A stretch of DNA of 64,000 bases from positions 124,001-188,000 of the forward strand of contig NZ_JACJTV010000005.1 in the NCBI RefSeq assembly GCF_014698845.1, read 5' to 3'. The notes beneath the pieces are model-generated. The model was not told the DNA's origin. It did not search any database and saw only the letters and a list, made by a program, of their open reading frames with translations. Within the stretch, counting starts at the first letter, position 1; each line of letters begins with the position of its first letter. The stretch is from Coleofasciculus sp. FACHB-1120. GTDB taxonomy: Bacteria; Cyanobacteriota; Cyanobacteriia; Cyanobacteriales; FACHB-T130. This document shows, one piece after another, positions 46,459 to 56,100 of the stretch. A program made the position numbers and the translations under genes.

Positions 46459-49400
46459 ATGATGAATAATATTTCTCAAAGAATTGCTGCTTTATCTCCG
46501 GAACAACGGGCGTTACTGGAACTGCGACTCAAGCAAAAAGGATTGAATACTGTTAAAACTCAAGCCATTTCTCAACGAAAAAATTCCGGCTCGTTGCCTT
46601 TGTCTTTTCATCAGCAACGGTTGTGGATAATTCATCAGCTAGAGCCAGATAGTCCTATTTACAACATCCCTATCGCCATACGATTGACGGGAATTTTAAA
46701 TGTAAAAGCACTGGAACAAAGCCTGAATCAAATTCGGCAACGACACGAAGTTCTGCAAACCCGTTTTATTGAGGTGGAAGGGCAACCCGTACAGGAAAAA
46801 TTTTCAGATTTGACGTTAAATCTACCCGTAATCGATTTGCGGAGGTTGCCTGAAAGCAAGCGACAGCAGTTGTTGCAAGAGGCAAAAAAAGAAGAAACTC
46901 AACGTCCTTTTGACCTATCACAAGAACCACTGCTGCGAGTGAAGCTGTTGCAGATGAGTGAGACAGAACACTTGATGTTGTTCACCATGCACCACATTGT
47001 TTCGGATGGGTGGTCTCGTGGTGTGATTATTCAAGAATTAGCATCATTGTATGAAGCAAATTGTCAAGGCAAACCTTCATCATTGCCTGAGCTTCCGATT
47101 CAGTATGCCGACTTTGCTGCATGGCAACGACAGTGGCTTGTGGGAGAAGTTCTCGAAACTCAGCTTAACTATTGGAAGCAACAATTAACGGGTGCTTCCC
47201 CAATTTTGGAACTGCCTACAGATAGACCGCGACCAACTGTTAATAGTTTTAGGGGCGCGAGGCAATTTTTCACCATTTCTCAACCGCTTGCCTCATCGCT
47301 GAGGGCGTTGAGTCAGCAGTCAGAAAGCACGCTGTTTATGACGCTATTAGCGGCTTTTAACACGCTGCTTTACCGCTATACGGGGCAGCAAGATATCTCG
47401 ATTGGGACTCCCATGACCAATCGTACTCAGAGGGAAACCGAGCCGCTGATTGGGTTTTTTGTCAACACGTTAGTTTTACGCACGCTGCTGTCTGAAAACA
47501 TAAGTTTTCGAGAATTGCTGGCGAGGGTGCGAGAAGCGGCGCTACAAGCTTATGCTCACCAGGATCTGCCCTTTGAAAGGCTGGTAGAGGAACTACAACC
47601 AAGTCGCGATCGCAGTTATACACCCCTGTTCCAGGTGATGTTTGCCCTCCACACTGCCCCCAAAACAGCGTTGCAGTTACCAGGTCTGAATTTGAGTCTG
47701 GTGGAGGTGGAAACTAGCACCGCCATGTTTGATTTGACGCTAGAGATAACGGATACCGAGCAAGGACTGACAGGGTCGTTGGAGTACAACACTGACTTAT
47801 TCGATGCGACCACAATTACTCGGATGCTGGGGCATTTTCAAACGCTGCTAGAAGGCATTGTGGCGAATCCCGATTGCCGTTTGTCGGATTTGCCGTTATT
47901 GACAGAGGCTGAAAGATATCAGTTGTTAGTGGAGTGGAATCAGACTCAAACTGATTACCCCGCTGATAGCTGCTTTCATCAGTTGTTTGAACAGCAGGTC
48001 GAGAAAACACCGGATGCTGTTGCTATCGTCTTTGAGAACCAACACCTCACCTACAAACAGCTAAATGAACGTGCAAACCAACTAGCGCATTACCTGCAAA
48101 AACAGAGGATATCAACCGAGTCTCTGGTTGGCATCAGTGTAGAACGCTCTTTGGAGATGATGGTCGGACTTATCGGCATTCTCAAGGCAGGGGGTGCTTA
48201 CGTGCCGTTAGACCCCTCCTATCCCCAAGAGCGCCTATCTTTCATGCTGTCAGACGCTCAGATGCCCGTGTTGTTAACTCAACAGCATTTGGTCGAAAAG
48301 TTACCTCACCACACCGCTAAAGTTATTTGTTTAGATACAGATTGGGATTGCATTGCCCAAGAAAGTATAGCCAGTCCCGCCAGTGAAGTTAACGCTGATA
48401 ACCTCGCTTACGTCATCTATACTTCCGGTTCCACGGGTAAGCCAAAAGGAACATTAATTCTCCATCGAGGACTGGTTAATTACTTAAGTTGGTGTTCGCA
48501 AGCTTACGCCGTCGAAGCCGGAAAAGGCGCTCCGGTTCACTCTTCCCTGAGCTTCGATATGACGATTACCGGGTTATTTTCACCTTTATTAGTGGGGAAT
48601 CGGGTAGTCTTGCTGTCTGAAGCGCAGGGTATCGAAGCGTTGAGTATTGCGCTGCGTCAGGGTGAGGACTTTAGTTTGGTTAAAATTACCCCTGCTCAGT
48701 TGGATTTGCTGCGTCATCAGTTAGCACCTGAAGAAGTGGCGGGTCGAACTAAAGCCTTTATTATTGGCGGCGAAAATCTTTTAGCTCAAAGCACTGCATT
48801 TTGGCAAAAATTTGCTCCGGATACTGTGTTGGTAAATGAATATGGCCCGACAGAAACGGTTGTTGGTTGCTGTATTTATCAAGTTCCTTTAGGCAAGCAT
48901 CAATCTGGCTCGATTCCCATTGGTCGTCCAATTGCCAATACGCAACTTTATATTTTGGATCGGCATCTGCAACCTGTCCCGATTGGCGTAATTGGTGAGC
49001 TACATATCGGCGGTGCGGGAGTGGCGCGAGGGTATTTAAATCGTCCAGAATTGACAGCAGAGAAGTTTATTCCCAATCCGTTTGAGAACCTAACCCCCCA
49101 ACCCCCTTCCCTGCGAGGGAAGGGGGAGTCCGGCTCCCCTCTCCTAGCAGGAGAGGGGTTGGGGGAGAGGTCTCGCCTCTATAAAACGGGGGATTTAGCG
49201 CGTTACCGAGCTGATGGAACGATTGAATATCTGGGAAGATGCGATCGCCAAATCAAGCTCAGAGGCTTTCGGATTGAACTAGAAGAAATAGAGTCGGTGC
49301 TAGCACAGCACCCGCAAATTCGAGACGTGGTGGTGCTAATTCGGGAAGATGAGGGAGCTAAATTGGTGGCTTATCTGGTTCCCAACTCAGCAGCAATCCC

Positions 49401-52400
49401 CACCGTTAGCGAATTGCGCTCTTACTTACAACAGAAACTGCCAGAGTATTCGATCCCATCTGCCTTTGTGACTTTGGAGTCTTTACCGCTTACTCCCAAC
49501 GGCAAGGTAGATCGGCAAGGATTGCCTTCTCCGGGGGTATCCAGACCCAACTTAGACGATGCGTTTGTGGCACCTAGAACGCCCGCAGAGCAGGTGTTAG
49601 CGGAAATTTGGCGCGAAGTTCTCAACCTGGAGCAAGTTGGCATCCACGACAACTTCTTTGCTTTGGGTGGTGATTCGATTCGGAGTATACAAGTGCGATC
49701 GCTTGTGCAAAACCGAGGCTTAAATTTCTCGCTACAACAACTCTTTCAATATCAGACGATTTCCGAACTCGCACCACATCTAGAAGCAAGTGAAATTGAA
49801 AAGACTGCACCTGTCGCACCCTTTAGCTTAATTCCCGAAGCAGATCGTCAAAAATTACCCAATGAAATCGAGGACGCCTATCCCCTCACCAAGTTGCAAG
49901 CGGGGATGCTGTTCCATACCGAATACAGCCCAGAAACATCAGTTTATCACGACATTGTAAGCTTCCAGGTGCAAGCAACTTTTAACCTCGAAGCATTAAG
50001 AACAGCTATTAAATATCTAATCAGTCGTCATGCAGTGTTACGCACCTGCTTCGACTTAACTACTTTCAAAGAACCTCTGCAACTTGTTCATCAGACAGTT
50101 GAAGTTCCTCTGCAAGTAGAGGATTGGCGTCATTCTGAACAAGCAGATGCACTCACTCACTGGTTTGAAATCGAAAAAAGCCGAAACTTTGATTGGACTC
50201 GTCCGCCGCTACTGAAATTTCACGTACATCGCCGCAGTGAGGCAACCTTTCAACTTACTCTCAGCTTCCACCATGCTATTCTCGATGGTTGGAGTGTCGC
50301 TTCGTTATTCTCTGAGTTGTTTCAACAGTATTCTGCTTTGCTGGAAGGCAAAGAAACGCTGGCAGTTTTGCCATCACCCGTTAGTCATTTTCGAGACTTT
50401 GTATCTTTAGAACGGGAAGCGATCGCGTCCGAGGAATGTCGCCACTTTTGGAGCGAAAAGTTAAAAGACAGCACGATTACTAAACTGCCTCGCTGGTTTC
50501 CTTCCGCTGAAGAAACGCATCGAAAGAAATCTTGCGCGGAGGAAATTTTCCTCTCTTCTGAGACTTCCGCAAGTTTAAAGCAACTCGCTGAATCCGCAGG
50601 CGTTCCCCTAAAAAGTATTCTACTTGCAGCACATCTGCGAGTATTAAGTTTGTTGAGCGGTCAATCAGCCGTTTTAACTGGATTAGTCTCCAATGGCAGA
50701 CTAGAAAAAAAAGATGGGGAAAAGGTTCTAGGACTTTTCTTGAACACGCTACCATTTTGCCAAGAATTGCCAGGAGGAACCTGGATAGATTTGGTAAAAC
50801 AAACCTTTGCCTCTGAGCGGGAGTTGCTCCCTTTCCGTCGCTATCCTCTGCCAGAATTGCAGACTGTTCTAAATAGAGAATTGCTTTTTGAAACGGCTTT
50901 TAACTTCACTCATTTTCATATTTATGAAAGTGTTTTGGGGTTGGAAAATATTGACATAGTAGATGCAGCGTTCTTTGAAGAGACAAATTTTGCTTTAATT
51001 GCTAATTTTGTTTTGAATCCAGTAAGCGATCGCGTTCAAGTCAAACTGGAATATCAAGCATCATTTTCTCTACAAGAAAGAGAGGCGATTAGGGGATATT
51101 ACGCTAAGACTCTTGAAGTCATGGCAAGCCAACCTTCAGCACGTTATGAGTTATCCACTCTACTTTCTGAACCAGAACAACATCAGTTACTCGTAGAATG
51201 GAACGACACTCAGGTTTATTACCCGAAAGAGGCGTGTCTCCATCAATTAATTGCTGCTCAGGTAGAGAAAACACCAGATGCTGTTGCTGTTGTCTTTGAA
51301 GGCAAACAATTAACTTATCAAGAATTAAATCAACAAGCCAACCAAGTAGCGCATCGCTTGCAAAAGCTAGGCGTAAAACCAGAAGTTTTGGTTGGTATTT
51401 GTATGGAACGTTCCCTAGAAATGGTGGTGGGATTACTTGGCATTCTGAAAGCGGGTGGAGCTTATGTTCCTCTCGATCCATCCTATCCTCCAGAACGTCT
51501 AGCTTTCATGCTGTCAGATTCTCAAGTAACCGTGCTGTTAACTCAACAGCATTTAGTTGAAAATCTTCCCAAACACAAAACAAAAATTGTGTGTCTGGAT
51601 GCAGATTGGGAAATTATTTCCCAAGAAAGCTTAGAAAATCCTTCAAGCAGCGTGAGTGCGGAAAATTTAGCCTACGTTATTTACACCTCTGGTTCAACAG
51701 GAACTCCTAAAGGGGCCATGAATACCCATCGCGGTATCTGCAATCGCTTACTGTGGATGCAAGATACTTATCAACTAACACAAACTGACCGAGTTTTACA
51801 GAAAACGCCCTTCAGCTTTGATGTTTCTGTATGGGAATTCTTTTGGCCTTTGATAACTGGTTCTCGTCTGGTTGTCGCTAAACCAGGAGGACATCAAGAT
51901 AGCGCTTATTTAGTGGAGCTGATTGCCCAAGAGCAAATCACTACCATTCATTTTGTGCCGCCAATGCTTCAGGTTTTCCTAGAAGAACCGGAATTAGAAA
52001 AATGTCAATGTCTCAAACGAGTGATTTGTAGCGGTGAGGCTCTACCATACGAACTCCAGCAACGCTTTTTTGAGCGGTTGGACGCTCAATTACACAATCT
52101 TTATGGCCCAACGGAAGCAGCCATTGATGTCACGTATTGGGCTTGTCAACGGGACAGCGAACTCCCTATCGTTCCGATTGGTCGCGCGATCGCCAATACT
52201 CAACTTTATATCCTCGATCGCCGCCTGCAACCTGTCCCCGTAAGTGTGGCTGGGGAACTCCACATCGGCGGCGTTGGCTTAGCGCGAGGCTATCTCAATC
52301 GTCCTGATTTGACACAAGAGAAGTTTATTCCTAATCCGTTTAAAAACCTAACGATTCAGCCCCCTTCCTTAGCAGGGGACTCTTTGGGGGAGAGTCGCCT

Positions 52401-53112
52401 ATACAAAACTGGAGATTTGGCGCGTTATCTACCTGATGGCAATATTGAGTTTCTCGGCAGAATTGACAATCAGATAAAACTGCGGGGTTTTCGCATCGAA
52501 CTGGGAGAAATTGAAGCAGCGCTGATGCAGCACCCGGCTATTCGAGAAACAGTGGTTTTGTTGCGGGAGGATAACTCAGGTGACAAGCGTTTAGTCGCTT
52601 ACATTGTGCCGAAAGAACAAGCACCCGGCATTCACGATCTACGCGACTTCTTGAAGCAGAAACTGCCGAGTTATATGGTGCCATCTGCCTTCATGTTTTT
52701 AGAGGCTTTACCTTTAACTGCAAATGGCAAAATCGAGCGTCGAGCATTACCTGCACCGGAAAATCTATCTTCATCGGCAGTTGCTTATATAGCTCCCCGG
52801 AATCCGGTTGAAGAAAAGCTAGCGCAACTTTGGACTGAAGTTCTCGACCTTGAGCGGGTAGGCATTCACGACAACTTCTTTGAGTTAGGCGGTAATTCTT
52901 TAGTAGCAACTCAACTGATTTCTAAGGTTCGTCGCACATTTCAAGTAGAAATTCCTTTGCGAAATCTATTTGAATTGCCAACAATTGCTGGACTTGCTGA
53001 AAGCATTTCCCATACTAAAGAAAGTAACGTTGATGCTCAGGAAGCGGCGATTCAGCCAATTTCCAGAACGGCTCGGCGCGGTTCCCATAATCAATCAAAA
53101 AAGGGAGAGTAA
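46459..53112 (+). CDS. Bimodular NRPS: C-A(Asn-like)-PCP-C-A(Ser)-PCP
   Basis: 2217 residues. C1 (about 25-460, HHIVSDGWS at 178) is an ordinary LCL-type domain. A1 (about 490-1030) has pocket residues D-M-T-K-I-G-E-V-G, one change from published Asn codes. PCP1 (about 1040-1105) carries GGDSI, the form usually before epimerisation-competent domains. C2 (about 1125-1560, HHAILDGWS near 1270) begins YPLTKLQAGMLFH like DCL or dual E/C domains. A2 (about 1570-2095) reads D-V-W-H-I-S-L-I-D, a Ser code, and PCP2 (about 2110-2175) has GGNSL. Repeat-derived inserts lie before A7 in both A domains (about 877-904 and 1963-1979). The predicted order is (D-)Asn then Ser. Confidence 0.93.
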   Translation: MMNNISQRIAALSPEQRALLELRLKQKGLNTVKTQAISQRKNSGSLPLSFHQQRLWIIHQLEPDSPIYNIPIAIRLTGILNVKALEQSLNQIRQRHEVLQTRFIEVEGQPVQEKFSDLTLNLPVIDLRRLPESKRQQLLQEAKKEETQRPFDLSQEPLLRVKLLQMSETEHLMLFTMHHIVSDGWSRGVIIQELASLYEANCQGKPSSLPELPIQYADFAAWQRQWLVGEVLETQLNYWKQQLTGASPILELPTDRPRPTVNSFRGARQFFTISQPLASSLRALSQQSESTLFMTLLAAFNTLLYRYTGQQDISIGTPMTNRTQRETEPLIGFFVNTLVLRTLLSENISFRELLARVREAALQAYAHQDLPFERLVEELQPSRDRSYTPLFQVMFALHTAPKTALQLPGLNLSLVEVETSTAMFDLTLEITDTEQGLTGSLEYNTDLFDATTITRMLGHFQTLLEGIVANPDCRLSDLPLLTEAERYQLLVEWNQTQTDYPADSCFHQLFEQQVEKTPDAVAIVFENQHLTYKQLNERANQLAHYLQKQRISTESLVGISVERSLEMMVGLIGILKAGGAYVPLDPSYPQERLSFMLSDAQMPVLLTQQHLVEKLPHHTAKVICLDTDWDCIAQESIASPASEVNADNLAYVIYTSGSTGKPKGTLILHRGLVNYLSWCSQAYAVEAGKGAPVHSSLSFDMTITGLFSPLLVGNRVVLLSEAQGIEALSIALRQGEDFSLVKITPAQLDLLRHQLAPEEVAGRTKAFIIGGENLLAQSTAFWQKFAPDTVLVNEYGPTETVVGCCIYQVPLGKHQSGSIPIGRPIANTQLYILDRHLQPVPIGVIGELHIGGAGVARGYLNRPELTAEKFIPNPFENLTPQPPSLRGKGESGSPLLAGEGLGERSRLYKTGDLARYRADGTIEYLGRCDRQIKLRGFRIELEEIESVLAQHPQIRDVVVLIREDEGAKLVAYLVPNSAAIPTVSELRSYLQQKLPEYSIPSAFVTLESLPLTPNGKVDRQGLPSPGVSRPNLDDAFVAPRTPAEQVLAEIWREVLNLEQVGIHDNFFALGGDSIRSIQVRSLVQNRGLNFSLQQLFQYQTISELAPHLEASEIEKTAPVAPFSLIPEADRQKLPNEIEDAYPLTKLQAGMLFHTEYSPETSVYHDIVSFQVQATFNLEALRTAIKYLISRHAVLRTCFDLTTFKEPLQLVHQTVEVPLQVEDWRHSEQADALTHWFEIEKSRNFDWTRPPLLKFHVHRRSEATFQLTLSFHHAILDGWSVASLFSELFQQYSALLEGKETLAVLPSPVSHFRDFVSLEREAIASEECRHFWSEKLKDSTITKLPRWFPSAEETHRKKSCAEEIFLSSETSASLKQLAESAGVPLKSILLAAHLRVLSLLSGQSAVLTGLVSNGRLEKKDGEKVLGLFLNTLPFCQELPGGTWIDLVKQTFASERELLPFRRYPLPELQTVLNRELLFETAFNFTHFHIYESVLGLENIDIVDAAFFEETNFALIANFVLNPVSDRVQVKLEYQASFSLQEREAIRGYYAKTLEVMASQPSARYELSTLLSEPEQHQLLVEWNDTQVYYPKEACLHQLIAAQVEKTPDAVAVVFEGKQLTYQELNQQANQVAHRLQKLGVKPEVLVGICMERSLEMVVGLLGILKAGGAYVPLDPSYPPERLAFMLSDSQVTVLLTQQHLVENLPKHKTKIVCLDADWEIISQESLENPSSSVSAENLAYVIYTSGSTGTPKGAMNTHRGICNRLLWMQDTYQLTQTDRVLQKTPFSFDVSVWEFFWPLITGSRLVVAKPGGHQDSAYLVELIAQEQITTIHFVPPMLQVFLEEPELEKCQCLKRVICSGEALPYELQQRFFERLDAQLHNLYGPTEAAIDVTYWACQRDSELPIVPIGRAIANTQLYILDRRLQPVPVSVAGELHIGGVGLARGYLNRPDLTQEKFIPNPFKNLTIQPPSLAGDSLGESRLYKTGDLARYLPDGNIEFLGRIDNQIKLRGFRIELGEIEAALMQHPAIRETVVLLREDNSGDKRLVAYIVPKEQAPGIHDLRDFLKQKLPSYMVPSAFMFLEALPLTANGKIERRALPAPENLSSSAVAYIAPRNPVEEKLAQLWTEVLDLERVGIHDNFFELGGNSLVATQLISKVRRTFQVEIPLRNLFELPTIAGLAESISHTKESNVDAQEAAIQPISRTARRGSHNQSKKGE
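49089..49169. repeat. In-frame double hairpin repeat in the Asn-like A domain
   Basis: It has the same two-hairpin layout as the copy at 39789 and encodes LTPQPPSLRGKGESGSPLLA and on. It occupies the equivalent position between the PNPF and RLYKTGDLAR segments. Confidence 0.88.
52347..52394. repeat. Shortened in-frame repeat in the second Ser A domain
   Basis: CCTAACGATTCAGCCCCCTT...TTTGGGGGAGAG keeps the outer ends of the repeat but has lost most of the middle. It encodes LTIQPPSLAGDSLGE at the same A-domain site, apparently an internally deleted copy. Confidence 0.75.
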
Positions 53113-53115
53113 ACG

Positions 53116-56100
53116 ATGACATTGCATTCTTCCTGGGACGCTACAACAGACATTCAAGAAACAGACATTCAAGAAGACGATATTTTTGTTCTTCCGACTT
53201 CTTTTGCACAAGCAAGATTGTGGTTTCTGGATCAATTTGAACCAGGCAGCCCTTTCTACAACATTCCTGCCGCTGTCCGTCTTACAGGGAAGCTGAATGT
53301 TGTCGCTTTGGAGCAAAGTCTCAATGAAATGGTGCAACGTCATGAAGCTTTGCGGACGACGTTTGCGGTTGAAGATGGTCAGCCAGTGCAAGTTATCAGA
53401 ACCAACATAACTCTAAACTTGCTGATTTTAGATTTAACAGCGCTACCAATAACTGAGCGAGAAGCTGAGATTTATGCAAGAGCAAATGCAGAGATTCAAC
53501 AACCTTTTGATTTAACGCAAATTCCTCTGTGGCGAGTCACGCTGTTACGAATGGATGAAGCAGATCATGTGTTGCTACTGACCATGCACCATATCATCTC
53601 TGATGGTTGGTCTTTGGCGGTATTTCTGCGAGAAATGGCAGCACTTTACGAAGCCTTTTCTAATAGCAACCCGTCACCCCTTCCGGAACTTCCAATTCAG
53701 TATGCAGACTTTGCTGTTTGGCAGCGTGACTGGCTTCAGGGGAAAGTTTTGGAAACTCAGCTCAATTACTGGAAACAACAATTGAGCGGTTCTTTGCCAG
53801 TGCTGCAACTGCCAAGCGATCGCCCTCGACCGGCGATTCAGTCTTACACGGGGAAAAAGCAATTTTTTGTCCTATCCAAAACCTTGACAGCAGCCCTCAA
53901 ATCGCTAAGTCAGCAAACGGGTGTGACTTTGTTTATGACACTGCTGGCGGCATTCAAGACGCTAGCACACCGTTACACAAACCAAGATGACCTGATTGTG
54001 GGGAGCGCGATCGCTAATCGCAACCGAGCGGAAGTTGAGGGATTAATCGGGTTATTTGTCAATACCTTGGTGCTGCGAACAGATTTAAGTGGCAATCCCA
54101 CTTTCAAAGAGTTACTAAATCGGGTTCGGGAAGTAACGTTAGGTGCTTATGCTCACCAGGATTTGCCCTTTGAAAAGCTTGTCGAAGAACTACAACCAGA
54201 GCGGGATTTGAGCCAAAATCCTCTGTTTCAGGTGTGGTTTGCTTTAAACAATGCTCCCATGCCAGCGATGCAGCTAGCATCGGGACTAACCGTAACTCCC
54301 TTGGAAGTGGACAGTGGTACGGCACAGTTCGATTTGAGCCTGGATATGGTCGAACGGGGAGAAGAATTGATTGGCTCGTTTGAGTACAACACCGATTTGT
54401 TCGACGCGACCACGATTACTCGCATGGTGGGGCATTTCCAAACCTTGCTCGAAGGCATTGTTGCTGATTGCGATCGCCACCTATCACATTTGCCACTCCT
54501 GACAGAAGCCGAACGACATCAGTTGCTAGTCCAATGGAATGACACCCAAGAGAGTTCCCCGATAAATCTCTGTATTCATCAGTTATTTGAAGCGCAAGTA
54601 GAGAAGACACCTAATGCGATCTCTGTCGTATTTGAGAACCAGCAACTAACCTATGTAGAACTCAATGCCAAAGCGAATCAACTAGCGCATCACTTGCAAA
54701 AACTAGGGGTAAAACCAGAAGTTTTGGTGGGTATCTGTGTAGAACGCTCCCTAGAGATGATTGTCGGAATTTTAGGCATTCTCAAAGCGGGTGGTGCTTA
54801 TGTACCGCTAGACCCTGCCTATCCTTCAGAGCGCTTGGCTTTCATGTTGTCAGATACCCAAGTGCCCGTGTTGCTGACTCAACATCTGCTGTTAAAGAGT
54901 TTGCCTCAACACAAAGCAAAAGTTGTGTGTCTGGATGCAGACTGGGAGGTAATTTCACAAAATAGTACCAAGAATCCACTTACCAAAGTGACTGCTGATA
55001 ACCTGGCATATATCATCTATACCTCCGGTTCTACTGGCAAAGCGAAAGGAGTGATGATTCAGCATAGCAGCCTGGTTAGTATCTATCTAGCTTGGGAGGA
55101 CACTTATCAACTTCGCGCTGCCCAAAGTTGTCACCTTCAGATGGCGAATTTTTCCTTTGATGTATTTACAGGAGACTTAATTCGGGCATTATGTTCTGGT
55201 GGAAAGTTGGTTCTGTGCCCCCGCGAATTATTGCTAGAGCCGCCAAAACTTTATGAATTGATGCTCCGGAAAAAGGTAAATTGTGCTGAATTTGTCCCGG
55301 CTGTTTTGAGGTGCTTAGTTCAATATTTAGAAGAAAACAATAAGCGCCTCGACTTTATGCGGATGCTAATTTGTGGCTCTGATAGTTGGTATGTACGAGA
55401 GTATGAAAAAATCCGCCAATTTTGTGGAAGTCAGACGCGACTGATTAACTCTTTTGGCTTAACGGAAGCCACGATTGATAGTTCTTATTTTGAAGGAACG
55501 TCTAATTTATCGAGTGAGCAGTTAGTACCGATTGGGCGTCCCTTTGCCAACACTCAGCTTTACATCTTAGACTCCCATTTACAGCCACTACCTGTCGGCG
55601 TTCCTGGCGAACTTTATGTTGGCGGTGCTGGCTTGGCGCGGGGTTATCTCAACCGTCATGAGTTGACACAAGAGAAGTTTATTTTTAATCCTTTTAGAGT
55701 AAGAAACTCATCCCCTAGCCCCCTCTTCGCAAGCAGAGTGGGGGGAAAAGAAATCTGTAATGAGCCAGAGTCCCGCCTCTATAAAACTGGGGATTTGGCG
55801 CGGTTTCTACCTGATGGAAATGTTGAGTTTATTGGCAGAATTGACTATCAAGTAAAAATTCGCGGCTACCGGATTGAGCTAGGAGAAATTGAGGGGGTGT
55901 TAAGTCAACATCCAGAAGTGCGTGAGGCTGTGGTTTTAGCGGACGAAAATGAATCCGGAAACCAACGCTTGATTGCTTATATAGTCAGCCATCTTGGCAA
56001 GGTTGAATTAGGACAGGCGCACGGAGATACGTCCTTACAAGATGCAGAATTTCTCAAAGAATTGCGTAGCTTCTTGAAGGAAAAACTACCGCATTATATG

